Of a stretch of DNA of 64,000 nucleotides, positions 24,662 through 32,943 are shown piece after piece. The translations under genes were made by a program, and so were the position numbers. The notes beneath the pieces are model-generated. The model worked only from the letters and a program-made list of their open reading frames with translations, had not been told where the DNA came from and searched no databases. Every line of letters starts with the position of its first letter. The first letter of the stretch is position 1. Source of the stretch: Anammoximicrobium sp964486845 (GTDB lineage: Bacteria > Planctomycetota > Planctomycetia > Pirellulales > Pirellulaceae); contig CAZAQY010000012.1 of assembly GCA_964486845.1 (NCBI GenBank), forward strand, positions 5,258-69,257, given 5' to 3'.

Positions 24662-26230
24662 TCAGCGGGCGGAGCCGTTGCCGCCGCTCAGCAACTCGTC
24701 GATCGAAATCTTCTCGAACACCAGGTGCGCCCCGCTACCCTCGTACACGATGCCGACGTGCCGGTCATCGACGCGGCTCAAGCTGGGATAGCCCGCGCCG
24801 CGGCCTTCGTCCAGCAGCAACCGGTGCTGTGCGGGCCACGTGCGCCCCTCGTCGAAACTCACCTGAATACTATGGTGTGTCCGCGCCTCCTGGGAATGCG
24901 GATTGGCGAACAGCAGTACGGATCGCATCCGGTCTCCTTCGCGGTAGTCGAATCGGTACAGGCTGCCGTTGCAGTTCGGCTCGATCAGACCGTTGCGGTT
25001 GGTTGGATGCGGCGTCCAGGTCTGGCCGAGATCGCGCGTCACGGCCACGGTTCGGAACTTCGTCGGGCTCTCCGTGCGGCAGTTCAGCATCATCGAACCG
25101 TCGGCCAACTGCACGGCCTGGCACTCGGTATTGCCGAGCGACGCCGCCGGACTGACCGTCCACGTCTTCCCGTGGTCACGGCTGATGAGCAAGTTGGAGA
25201 AGAACCGGTCCTGCGCGTCGCGCCCCTGCGTGGGCATGACCAGCGTGCCGTCCTGCAGCGCGATGCCCTGCTGCGGCGACGGCGCGTACAGGATCCATTC
25301 CGGGGCCTTCCAGACGCGCGTCATATTCTGCGGTTTCGACCAGGTTTGCCCGCCGTCCGCCGAACGGACCATCATGAATTGCGCGCTCTTGCCTATCTCG
25401 AAACCCGGCTCCGAACCGCCCTTGTTCCACTGGTGCATTCCGGCCTTGCCGTTCATCCAGACGGCAAAGCAGAAGACCTCTCCCGTCGCGGGGTCCACGA
25501 GAATGCCCGGATCGCTGCACCCGTTCACTTCTTGCGGCAGTCCGCCGAAAGTGCCCATGTCCATGATGATCTGTTGGGCGCCCCAGGTGCACCCGCCATC
25601 CGTGCTGCGCAGCAGGCCGATGTCGATATCCTCTTGCAAATCGCGCCCCATCCGCCGCCGCATGTCGTACACGCACAGCAGCGTGCCTGGAGGCGCCGTG
25701 GCCAGAGCCGGAATGCGGTAGGTATGCACGCCGTCATCCCCATGCCGGCGCAGCGCGATCCCGATGCGTTTGCGCACCTGAGGCGTCTGATCACGCGGCA
25801 CGATGCGACCGGCCGAGGTCTGGAGGCTCGTTATCGACGCATCGACCCGGTGCGACAAGTCCGCCTCCGCCCGGACCCGGCAGGACAGCCAGAAATGATT
25901 TGCCCCGGCCGCCAGCCGCGCGTGGCCCTGAAACACCACGGTCTCCGCCGGCCGCAGCCGTTCGCCGAAGGCCTGTTCGCTGGACGTACCGGTTTCGCTG
26001 CCCGTGAAAAAGAACTGGAGCGATTCGAGATCGGCGGCACCTGCCAGCGACACGCTGATGGACTCGAGTTGCACGAAAGGCTTGGCCGCCGTGACGGTCA
26101 ATCGCAACAATGTGTTGTGTTCGTTGCGAATCAGCACCGGCCCCACCGCTTGCTGCGTGACGGCCTCAATTTCCGCCGCGCGCGCCAGCCCCGATGCCAA
26201 GACCAATCCGACAAGGAGAATTCTCTGCAT
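24662..26230 (-). CDS. Secreted exo-alpha-sialidase, GH33-like, with N-terminal sialidase accessory domain
   Basis: The start at ATG 26230 has GGGAG upstream; an ATG at 26284 would precede the signal peptide with 18 poor residues. The 522-residue product has an N-terminal beta-sandwich (20-165) and a six-bladed propeller. The propeller shows the Arg motif TYRIPALA, Asp-boxes STDGGCTWG, SADGGQTW, SRDHGKTW and TRDLGQTW, and the catalytic-site residues in VYDMRRRMGRD. The NCRTESP and GAGYPSLS stretches fit the remaining Arg and Tyr positions. GH33 enzymes release sialic or related nonulosonic acids. It lies next to a sulfatase, which suits host- or algal-glycan breakdown. Confidence 0.9.
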   Translation of the reverse strand: MQRILLVGLVLASGLARAAEIEAVTQQAVGPVLIRNEHNTLLRLTVTAAKPFVQLESISVSLAGAADLESLQFFFTGSETGTSSEQAFGERLRPAETVVFQGHARLAAGANHFWLSCRVRAEADLSHRVDASITSLQTSAGRIVPRDQTPQVRKRIGIALRRHGDDGVHTYRIPALATAPPGTLLCVYDMRRRMGRDLQEDIDIGLLRSTDGGCTWGAQQIIMDMGTFGGLPQEVNGCSDPGILVDPATGEVFCFAVWMNGKAGMHQWNKGGSEPGFEIGKSAQFMMVRSADGGQTWSKPQNMTRVWKAPEWILYAPSPQQGIALQDGTLVMPTQGRDAQDRFFSNLLISRDHGKTWTVSPAASLGNTECQAVQLADGSMMLNCRTESPTKFRTVAVTRDLGQTWTPHPTNRNGLIEPNCNGSLYRFDYREGDRMRSVLLFANPHSQEARTHHSIQVSFDEGRTWPAQHRLLLDEGRGAGYPSLSRVDDRHVGIVYEGSGAHLVFEKISIDELLSGGNGSAR

Positions 26231-26424
26231 CACGATGCTCCCAAGGGACAAGGGAGAACCAACAGCACGCAGTGACGGGTTCAAGTCTCCAACAGAGCAC
26301 GTAAGAAGTCAAGAATGCCTTAGGCCCCGTCATCGCCGGACGCGGAATTCTCGTGGAGGCTCCGGCAGGATCGTTTTCTGCTGAAGTCCGCAGGCAATTT
26401 CAGCCCGCGCAGCGACACGCCACA

Positions 26425-27669
26425 CTATACCTTTAGTCCCCGCAGATTCACTTCGCGGGTCTTGCCTTCCTTGATCAATTCGTCCATCGTCAGCCACGTT
26501 TTTCGCAACATGGCCTCGCGGCCGAGGATGCCCGTCAGGGTGCAGTCGACCGAACGGTGCGCGGTGGCGTTGTCGAATTCCCCCTGCGTGATGCAACGAT
26601 AGAATTCGGCGATGTTGGCTTTGGCTCCGTCCTCATAGATGCCGCCGGCCGCGGCGCCCGAATAGTGCTTGGACCCGCCGCGGATGAACACCTGGCCCGT
26701 GTAAGCGATGTGCGCGGTGGCCTCCAGTCCCATCAAGTCGGCGGCCAGGTTGTACATCACCGCGTTGTTCTTCAGCAGCTGAGTGTGATGAGTCCAACAG
26801 GTTCCATCCGGCAGTTCGAACACGACTCCCCCGCAGTCCGTGCGGTCGCCGTGCGGATCGGGACGGACGATGCGCGCGGACCCGCTGGCGGCGGCGGCTC
26901 GTTGGCCGAGCACCCACGTGATGCCGTCGATGATATGAATGTCGTACAGCAGCAGCAGATCGCCGCTAAGCGCGATGTGCGAGCACCAGGCCCGCTTGAA
27001 CAGGTTTTCGATGGTCGGCCCCACCGGCGGGTCGGGCAACTGGCCGCAGGTCCCGCCGGAATAGATGTGTGCCAAGCCGCCCAAGGCGTTTTCGGCGATG
27101 CGTTGCTTCACTTCCTGGTTCGCCGCGTCGGTGGGCAGCTGGTAGTCGACGCGGAAACACAACTTCTTCTCCGTCGCCTTCTTGGCCAGGGCCTGCATGG
27201 CAAAGACGGCCGGCACGTCTACGGCAAAAGGCTTGGCCATGTACACGTGGCAACCGGCGTCGATCGCCGCGGCGGCCTGTTCGGGATAGAAGTACGGGAT
27301 GCCTTCCAGCACCAGCGCGTCGACGCCGCTGTCGAGCGCCCGCTTGTAGCCCGATAGGCCGCTGAAGCGTTTTCCCGCCGGAATCCCCAGCTTGTCGCCG
27401 ACCGTATTGGCGGTGTCCTCGAAGTAATCGACCGCCGCCACGATCTCGTATCCGGGGTGCTGCTTGAACAGATTGGCAATCCAGCTGCCGCGGCTGCCCA
27501 GCCCCACGAACCCGATGCGCAGCTTGCGCTCGACGTGGACGTCGGCCGCGGGCTTAGCGCCGGTTTCCTGGGAGCGTGCGGTGGACGCGGCGGCCAACAG
27601 GGGGATGGCGGCCGCAGCCGCAGTCTGCTCGACGAACTTCCGCCGTGTCAGGGATCGACCGGTGATCAT
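26425..27669 (-). CDS. Tat-exported Gfo/Idh/MocA family oxidoreductase
   Basis: The start at ATG 27669 with AGGAG eight bases upstream gives 414 residues. A Tat signal (SLTRRKFVEQTAAAAAIPLLAA) is followed by a Rossmann fold with IGFVGLGSRGSW, and the substrate-side motif appears as MAKPFAVDV, replacing the usual EKP. Related exported enzymes with tightly bound NAD(P) act on sugars or glycosides; one known subgroup are GH109 glycosidases. A soluble cofactor loaded before Tat export would make sense. The substrate is unknown. Confidence 0.9.
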   Translation of the reverse strand: MITGRSLTRRKFVEQTAAAAAIPLLAAASTARSQETGAKPAADVHVERKLRIGFVGLGSRGSWIANLFKQHPGYEIVAAVDYFEDTANTVGDKLGIPAGKRFSGLSGYKRALDSGVDALVLEGIPYFYPEQAAAAIDAGCHVYMAKPFAVDVPAVFAMQALAKKATEKKLCFRVDYQLPTDAANQEVKQRIAENALGGLAHIYSGGTCGQLPDPPVGPTIENLFKRAWCSHIALSGDLLLLYDIHIIDGITWVLGQRAAAASGSARIVRPDPHGDRTDCGGVVFELPDGTCWTHHTQLLKNNAVMYNLAADLMGLEATAHIAYTGQVFIRGGSKHYSGAAAGGIYEDGAKANIAEFYRCITQGEFDNATAHRSVDCTLTGILGREAMLRKTWLTMDELIKEGKTREVNLRGLKV

Positions 27670-27709
27670 GGCAAGTGCTCCTGTAGTCTGTGGTGTTTCT
27701 CGGACGATG

Positions 27710-27973
27710 TTAGTTGAAACCGAGATCGCGCGCCCCGTCCAGTTCGCGTTCGATCGTGGCCGCGTCGAATGTGTCGGCTTGCCACATCTCGACATCGTTG
27801 ACCGCCGTGCTGGGCAGAAAATCGCAGCCCACCAGCCACGGCTGGGCGGCACACCAGGTGCGTGCCTGTTCCGGCGACCACGGGCCGCAAGCCGGCTCGC
27901 TCGATGTTTCCGCTGCCAAGGCAGTCCCGCACAGCCAGAGCCACGCGGCGACGAGTGTTAAGTGGCGTTTCAC
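27710..27973 (-). pseudogene. N-terminal fragment of a secreted glycoside hydrolase
   Basis: The 87-residue frame has an intact signal peptide (KRHLTLVAAWLWLCGTALAA). It continues WSPEQARTWCAAQPWLVGCD, then FLPSTAVNDVEMWQADTFDA and ATIERELDGARDLGFN, then a stop. This is the recognisable start of TIM-barrel hydrolases of the GH5/cellulase-like type common in planctomycetes, where the next residues should be a VRVFL-type strand. The rest of the roughly 400-residue enzyme is missing, so the product would be an exported stub. Confidence 0.7.
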
Positions 27974-27990
27974 AGGTTGGCGCTTTCACG

Positions 27991-28542
27991 TCAGTTGCAG
28001 GAGGGATCGTCCGGGGCCGCCGCGTCGTGGAGCAGCAGACTGGTGATCTCCTTGCCGATCTCCTGCGAAGCCTGCCGCCACATCGTGTCCGGATCGCCGA
28101 AGACATAGTCGATGGTCGCGGGTATGACCATCCAGCCGCCGGCTTTCAGTTCGTTTTCCAGTTGGCCGGGCGCCCAGCCCGAATAGCCGTTGTAGATGCG
28201 GAACGGCAGGTCCGTTTCGCGGACGATTTCGTTCAGCCGATCGCGGTGCGTGGCGAAGAACACGCCCGGCAGGATCTCGGTCTCCGAGCAGTCCGCGTTG
28301 GTGTGGATGGCCATCAGCGGCCCGCTGACCGGGCCGCCCACGTTGATCGGCTCGTCACACTCACAGGGTTCATCCGACAACGCATCCCAGACCTCGCGGA
28401 TCGTGCTGCCCGTGGGACGATTCAGCACCACGCCGATGGCGCCTTGCTCGTTGTGGTGGATGATCAGCACGACCGTGCGGTAAAAATTCTCGTCCGGAAG
28501 CCGAGGCGATGCCACCAATAAATGTCCTGCCAGCGACGTCAT
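27991..28542 (-). CDS. yqgE: YqgE/AlgH family protein
   Basis: The 183-residue protein begins LAGHLLVASPRLPDENFYRT and contains GVVLNRPT and YSGWAPGQLENEL, all signatures of the YqgE/AlgH (DUF179) family. Length matches the family's usual 180-190. GGAG lies upstream of the start. The family is broadly conserved, with proposed regulatory roles, but no agreed biochemical activity. The two Cys residues in EPCECDEP are extra compared with what I remember of the family. Confidence 0.95.
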   Translation of the reverse strand: MTSLAGHLLVASPRLPDENFYRTVVLIIHHNEQGAIGVVLNRPTGSTIREVWDALSDEPCECDEPINVGGPVSGPLMAIHTNADCSETEILPGVFFATHRDRLNEIVRETDLPFRIYNGYSGWAPGQLENELKAGGWMVIPATIDYVFGDPDTMWRQASQEIGKEITSLLLHDAAAPDDPSCN

Positions 28543-28734
28543 GGTTCTGCTCCGCTCGTGTACGTTCCAAGGTTATTGTACACCGCCGCCACGAGCAAGG
28601 GGAGTATCCCTGTCAGGGCCGCTGGAATCGAGCCGGTGCCGTTTCCAGCTGCCGGATTCCCCGCCGGCGGCGAGACGGCAAGCAGGCCGGAACAAGTCCG
28701 CGAGTTCCGCCAGGAAGTCCAGCGGTTTTGGGTA

Positions 28735-29739
28735 CTACCCGTTCCAGGTCTCTTGCCAGACACAGCCGGCCCAGGACCAGCCGACGCCGAAACCGACGAG
28801 CAGGCTGCGCGTGCCGGGGCGGAGGCGGCCCCCGCGGCGCAGGTCGTCGATCAAGATGGGAATCGTGGACGACACCGTGTTGCCGCAGTGTTCCAGCAGC
28901 AGCGGCATGCGGTCGTCGCCGATACCCAGCCGCAGCTGCAGTTGCTCCAGCATCTTCTTGGTGGCTTGGTGCAGCAAATACAGGTCGATGTCGTTCCCGT
29001 CCAGTTGGGCGACTTCCAAGACCTGCTCGATCACCCTCGGGACCTGGGCCACCGAAAAGCTGATCAAGCTGGGGCCGTCCATGTACAGGGGGCTGGCCCA
29101 GCGTTTGCGATGCCGCGGGGGAATGGCGTCCTTGGCGGGGCGGAGTCCGCCTTCGGTCACCAGCAGGGTATCGGCGCCTTCGCCGTCCGTGCCGTACTTG
29201 AATCCGTACAGCGTCGGCGCATCGACGGCTTCGACCAACGTCGCCGCCGCGCCGTCCCCGAAAATCGTCCGCAGGCTGCGGTCCGACGGATGGATGTACT
29301 TGGAGTACGTCTCGGCCGTGATCAACAACACGCGGCGGCAGGATCCCAGGCGGATCAAGCCATCGGCCAGGGCCAGGCCGTAAACGTAGCCGGAACAGCC
29401 TAAATTGAAATCCAAAGCGCCTGTCGAAATAGGCAACCCCAACCGAGTCTGCATCAGGCAGGCCGTGGTCGGCAACGGATAATCCGGCGCCTGCGTACAC
29501 AACAGGAGGAAGTCGATGCTCCGGGGGTCGATGTCGTATTGGGCGAACAACTTCTGCGCGGCGGCGACGCCCAAGTCGGACGCACATTCATCCGGGGCCG
29601 CGATGTGCCGGGCGGCGATCCCCGTCTTCTGGTAGATAAGATCCATGTCCCAGCTGGGGAACTCCCGCTGGAGATCTTCGTTGGTTTCCACCTTTTCGGG
29701 ATAGTGGATCGCGATAGGACCGATCGCTGCGTACTTCAC
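28735..29739 (-). CDS. Beta-ketoacyl-ACP synthase III (FabH-like thiolase-fold enzyme)
   Basis: The start is the GTG at 29739 with GAGGTG eight bases before; the frame extends further to 29811 without protein-like sequence. The 334-residue product has the full triad: Cys115 in DFNLGCSGYVYG, His257 in LLHQATKK and Asn287 in EHCGNTVSS, plus GFGVGWSWAG at the end. FabH condenses a starter acyl-CoA with malonyl-ACP. Stand-alone members of this subfamily also make specialised lipids or alkylated products, and the absence of neighbouring fab genes leaves that open. Confidence 0.9.
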   Translation of the reverse strand: MKYAAIGPIAIHYPEKVETNEDLQREFPSWDMDLIYQKTGIAARHIAAPDECASDLGVAAAQKLFAQYDIDPRSIDFLLLCTQAPDYPLPTTACLMQTRLGLPISTGALDFNLGCSGYVYGLALADGLIRLGSCRRVLLITAETYSKYIHPSDRSLRTIFGDGAAATLVEAVDAPTLYGFKYGTDGEGADTLLVTEGGLRPAKDAIPPRHRKRWASPLYMDGPSLISFSVAQVPRVIEQVLEVAQLDGNDIDLYLLHQATKKMLEQLQLRLGIGDDRMPLLLEHCGNTVSSTIPILIDDLRRGGRLRPGTRSLLVGFGVGWSWAGCVWQETWNG

Positions 29740-29919
29740 CGGCCATGCACCTCGATTTTCAGACCAGAAACAGGAAGTCAACACGATAGCGACACAAGCG
29801 AAGGTGGTCAATGCGGATGATCGAGGGCAACATCAAAGAATATCAATTCCGACATCTCCTCGCCGGCGAGCGTCACCGCCAGCCCCTCCTCCATCAACTC
29901 CGCCCTCCGCGATTTGCTC

Positions 29920-29965
29920 GTAGAGCGGACTTCAGTCCGCTCGGGCGGATTGAAATCCGACCTAC
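29920..29965. repeat. Head-to-head pair of two different GTAG-headed hairpins
   Basis: On the + strand 29920-29941 reads GTAG then AGCGGACT-TC-AGTCCGCT, a perfect 8-base hairpin. On the minus strand 29965-29944 reads GTAG then a hairpin with stem CGGATT-TC-AATCCG. The two units are only two bases apart and share the GTAG head and TC loop but not the stem. This is a compact BIME-like structure just beyond the stop of the heparinase-like gene. Confidence 0.75.
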
Positions 29966-29996
29966 GAAGTTGCTGGACGGGTGCTTGGTTTTCTGC

Positions 29997-31786
29997 CTAC
30001 GGCGCGGGTCGGATCGTCAGCCGCACGGTGGCGGTCTTAGCGGGCTGGTCCAAGGCAATCCCCAACCGGGTCGGCGGAGGCCCGCCGCGGTCTTCCTGAA
30101 TCTCCTCGGCCCGGATCGTGAACGCGGCTTCGCCCGTGTCGATCTCCACCTCGACGGTGCCCTCTCGATCGCCGACCGTCAGCTTGTTGGGCGTCGCTTG
30201 CTTCCACTTGCCGAAGGTGATCAGCGCGGTCTCGAATGNNNNNNNNNNNNNNNNNNNNNNNNNNNNNNNNNNNNNNNNNNNNNNNNNNNNNNNNNNNNNN
30301 NNNNNNNNNNNNNNNNNNNNNNNNNNNNNNNNNNNNNNGTCCGCTGCAACTGGCCGGCGATTCGCGGCACGGGATGGCCCAGCGAGTTCAGCAGGTTGCC
30401 CTCATAACGGCGCCCGCTGAACGTGCGGGCCGTGTAGACTTCGGCGCCCGGATCGACCAGCGGCGTGCCGCGCTCCAGCGCCACGACGAACGAACCCGCG
30501 TCGTTGTGGTTGTGGTGCTCCGCATTGTGGCCGCCCTTGAGCGCGGCTCCCAGTCCGCCCTTGGCGGCGGGCCGGCAGATCAGGATGCCCGCGTCGGCAA
30601 ACCAGTCGCGGGGCGGCGGTGACGCGGCCTGATCGGCGGCCGGTCGAGCCGAAGCCGAATTGGGGAAGGCGTACAGGCCCAGTTCGAACAAGCTCCCGCT
30701 CGGTCCGCTGGCCGCCAGCAGGCCGCGCCGCTCTTCGTTCTTCAGGCCCCAGCCGAAACGCCGGCTCAAGAAAGCTGTCAGCACCGTGTCCGGCTCGGCG
30801 CCCACGTGGCAGTCCGCAAAAGCCGGATAGATGCCGGGCACGATTTCCATCCGCCGCCCGAAACCGGCGATGGGCTCGATCCGCTCCTCGGCCAGCCAGT
30901 CGATCCGCTCGCCGGTCGCCTGGTACAGCGTCTCGGCCAGCGAGACGTAGTTGCCAAACCCGTAGTTCCAGTAGCCGATCCCCTCGGAGCAATAACCGTC
31001 GGGCGTGAAGCCCTTCAGGAAGAACTTGATGTAGTGTTCGGCGGCCGCCACGTAGAACGCCCGCCGCTCGGCCGGTTCGATGGCGGCCAACGCCGCGCCC
31101 GTCACGCCGGCCAGGCACACGGCATTCCAGTTGTTCGTGCCGGTAGCCCACCACAGCTGCGGCTGGCCCGTTTTGACGTAACTCTCGAAAGGCTGGAAAG
31201 CCCGCCGTTCCAGCTGCGCGGCAACCAGCTTCCGCACATCTTCGTTCAGTTTATCTCCCAGCCAATAAGACATCGTAGCCAGACTCCAAGACACGGCGGC
31301 CGACGCCAAGTCGATCTCCACTACTTCGCCGCGGAAGTTCCTCAAATCGCGGTCGTGGGCCGGCAACAACCAGCTCTTTTCCGCGCACGTGGCCCGCACC
31401 GCGGCCTCGATCGCCGGCAGGAATCGGCCGCGGTTCTCCAGGCATTCCGCCAGGACCAGCGTTGACAACCGTTCCCGCCGCTCGCGCCATACTCGCTGGT
31501 AGTGCGTGCGGTTGCCGGTGCGTGAGAATTCGAGATACAGTTCGTCCGTGGGATCCGGAATCGCCTGCGGCAGCAGTTCTTCCGCCTTCGCGATCACGTC
31601 GCGAAACTCGCGGGCCTGGGCCAGCACGTCCCAAGCCGCCCGATCCCCCACAGGCCGCCCCACGCCCACAGGCGTCTTGGGCAACATCGCGGTCAACTCG
31701 GCAATCCGCCCCGCATCAAGCTTCTCCGCAGACCAGGCAGGCGTGGATGCAATAACCAACAGCAGGCAAATGACCATTCGCTTCAT
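29997..31786 (-). CDS. Heparinase II/III family lyase-like protein, interrupted by an assembly gap
   Basis: The start at ATG 31786 has GGAGAT seven bases upstream and a signal peptide (RMVICLLLVIASTPAWSA). An alpha/alpha-toroid region follows (to about residue 380) with WWATGTNNWNAVC and GYCSEGIGYWNYGFGNY, then a beta-sandwich beginning KGGHNAEHHNHNDAGSFVVA. The histidine cluster there matches the heparinase II/III C-terminal domain. 100 N interrupt the frame at 30239-30338. Beyond them the minus strand reads a clean frame from FETALITFGKWKQATPNKLT to LTIRPAP and a TAG at 29997-29999. Such enzymes eliminate uronic-acid polysaccharides. Real length is unknown because the gap size is probably nominal. 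Confidence 0.82.
30239..30338. other. Assembly gap (100 N)
   Basis: Exactly 100 undetermined bases. The round number suggests a scaffold gap of unknown true length rather than a measured one. It falls inside the heparinase-like gene. Confidence 0.99.
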
Positions 31787-31921
31787 CAGTCGGATCTCCA
31801 GAGGTGTTTCGCTGAATCGTAACCCGGCGTGCCGCGACAGGCAACGTAGGGTGGCCAATTCCGCGAACGCTGTCCAACGCGGCCCGCGGGCCCAACCGGA
31901 GAAGTCCGGCCTGCCCGCGCA

Positions 31922-32917
31922 TCAGTTCCTTCGACGCGCTGAAACGACTGCGTGCATGCCTTCGTCGCGGCGGATCAGTTGCACGTCTTCAAAGCCGGCG
32001 GACTGCAAATCGTCGCAGATCTCGCTTAGCGTGTAGGTGCCGCCGCCGGGGGTGGCGACCAGCATGTTGACGGCGAACAGGGCGCCGGCCAGCGGCGCGG
32101 TGCGGGATTCGTCCATGACGGTGTCGCGGATCAGAACGCGGCCGCCGGGCTCCAGGGCCTCGGCCACCCGGCGGTACAGGGCGCGGTTCTCGTCCGGCGA
32201 GTTCTGATGGATGATGGCGCTCAGCCACACCAGGTCCGCGCCGCGCGGCAGCGGGTCGGCGTAGAAGTCGCCAGGGACCAACTCGACGCGATCGGCGACG
32301 CCACAGGCGGTCAAGCGATCGCGGGCCATGGGGATCACCGCCGGCAGATCGAACAAGATCGCTCGCGCCGCCGGTTCGGCGTTCAACCAGGCCAACGTCC
32401 AGGTGCCGGAACCGCCACCCACGTCCAACACGCAGCGGAAACCGCCGGGATTGATTTCGCGGATCAGCGGTTCGGCCACTGAGTTAGAGACGTCGTGCAT
32501 GGCGCCGATAAACGACGCTTGATCGGCCTCCGGCCCGCGCACGCTGGTACCCGCATCGGCCGGGCGGCCGGTCTGGACCACCCACGGCAATCGCGACCAG
32601 CGGCGCAGGCAATTGGCCTGGTGTCGCAACATCGCGGCCACGCTCGGCGGCGGGCCGTCCACGACCAGCGGGGCAACGGCCGGCGCCAAAGCGTAACGAT
32701 CGTCCGTCTTGACCAACACGCCGATACCGGTCAGCGCGTCCAGTAGGACCGTCATCGCCCGCAGGTCGCAATGCAGTTGTCGGGCTGTCTCGGATGCCGA
32801 AAGCGGCGCAGCGGACAGCAGATCAAACACATCCAAGTCGGCCCCTGCGGCCAACACGCAGGGCACCTGAAAGCCTCGCATCAAAGCCAATAATTGATCG
32901 CTATTTTGGATTTCCAT
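31922..32917 (-). CDS. SAM-dependent O-methyltransferase (plant COMT-like, methyltransferase_2)
   Basis: The start at ATG 32917 gives 331 residues; an in-frame GTG at 32947 is possible. An N-terminal winged-helix dimerisation region (LLALMRGFQVPCVLAAGADL) precedes a Rossmann methyltransferase with the SAM loop VLDVGGGSGTWTLAWL. VELVPGDFYADPLP and LVWLSAIIHQNSPDEN follow, where His takes the place of the catalytic base in this family. Members methylate hydroxyl groups of small aromatic or polyketide-like molecules. It sits 26 bases downstream of the GH42-like gene and may be cotranscribed, though the functional link is unclear. Confidence 0.9.
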   Translation of the reverse strand: MEIQNSDQLLALMRGFQVPCVLAAGADLDVFDLLSAAPLSASETARQLHCDLRAMTVLLDALTGIGVLVKTDDRYALAPAVAPLVVDGPPPSVAAMLRHQANCLRRWSRLPWVVQTGRPADAGTSVRGPEADQASFIGAMHDVSNSVAEPLIREINPGGFRCVLDVGGGSGTWTLAWLNAEPAARAILFDLPAVIPMARDRLTACGVADRVELVPGDFYADPLPRGADLVWLSAIIHQNSPDENRALYRRVAEALEPGGRVLIRDTVMDESRTAPLAGALFAVNMLVATPGGGTYTLSEICDDLQSAGFEDVQLIRRDEGMHAVVSARRRN

Positions 32918-32943
32918 GAGAGTTACTTGTCGGTCGTGAGTAC

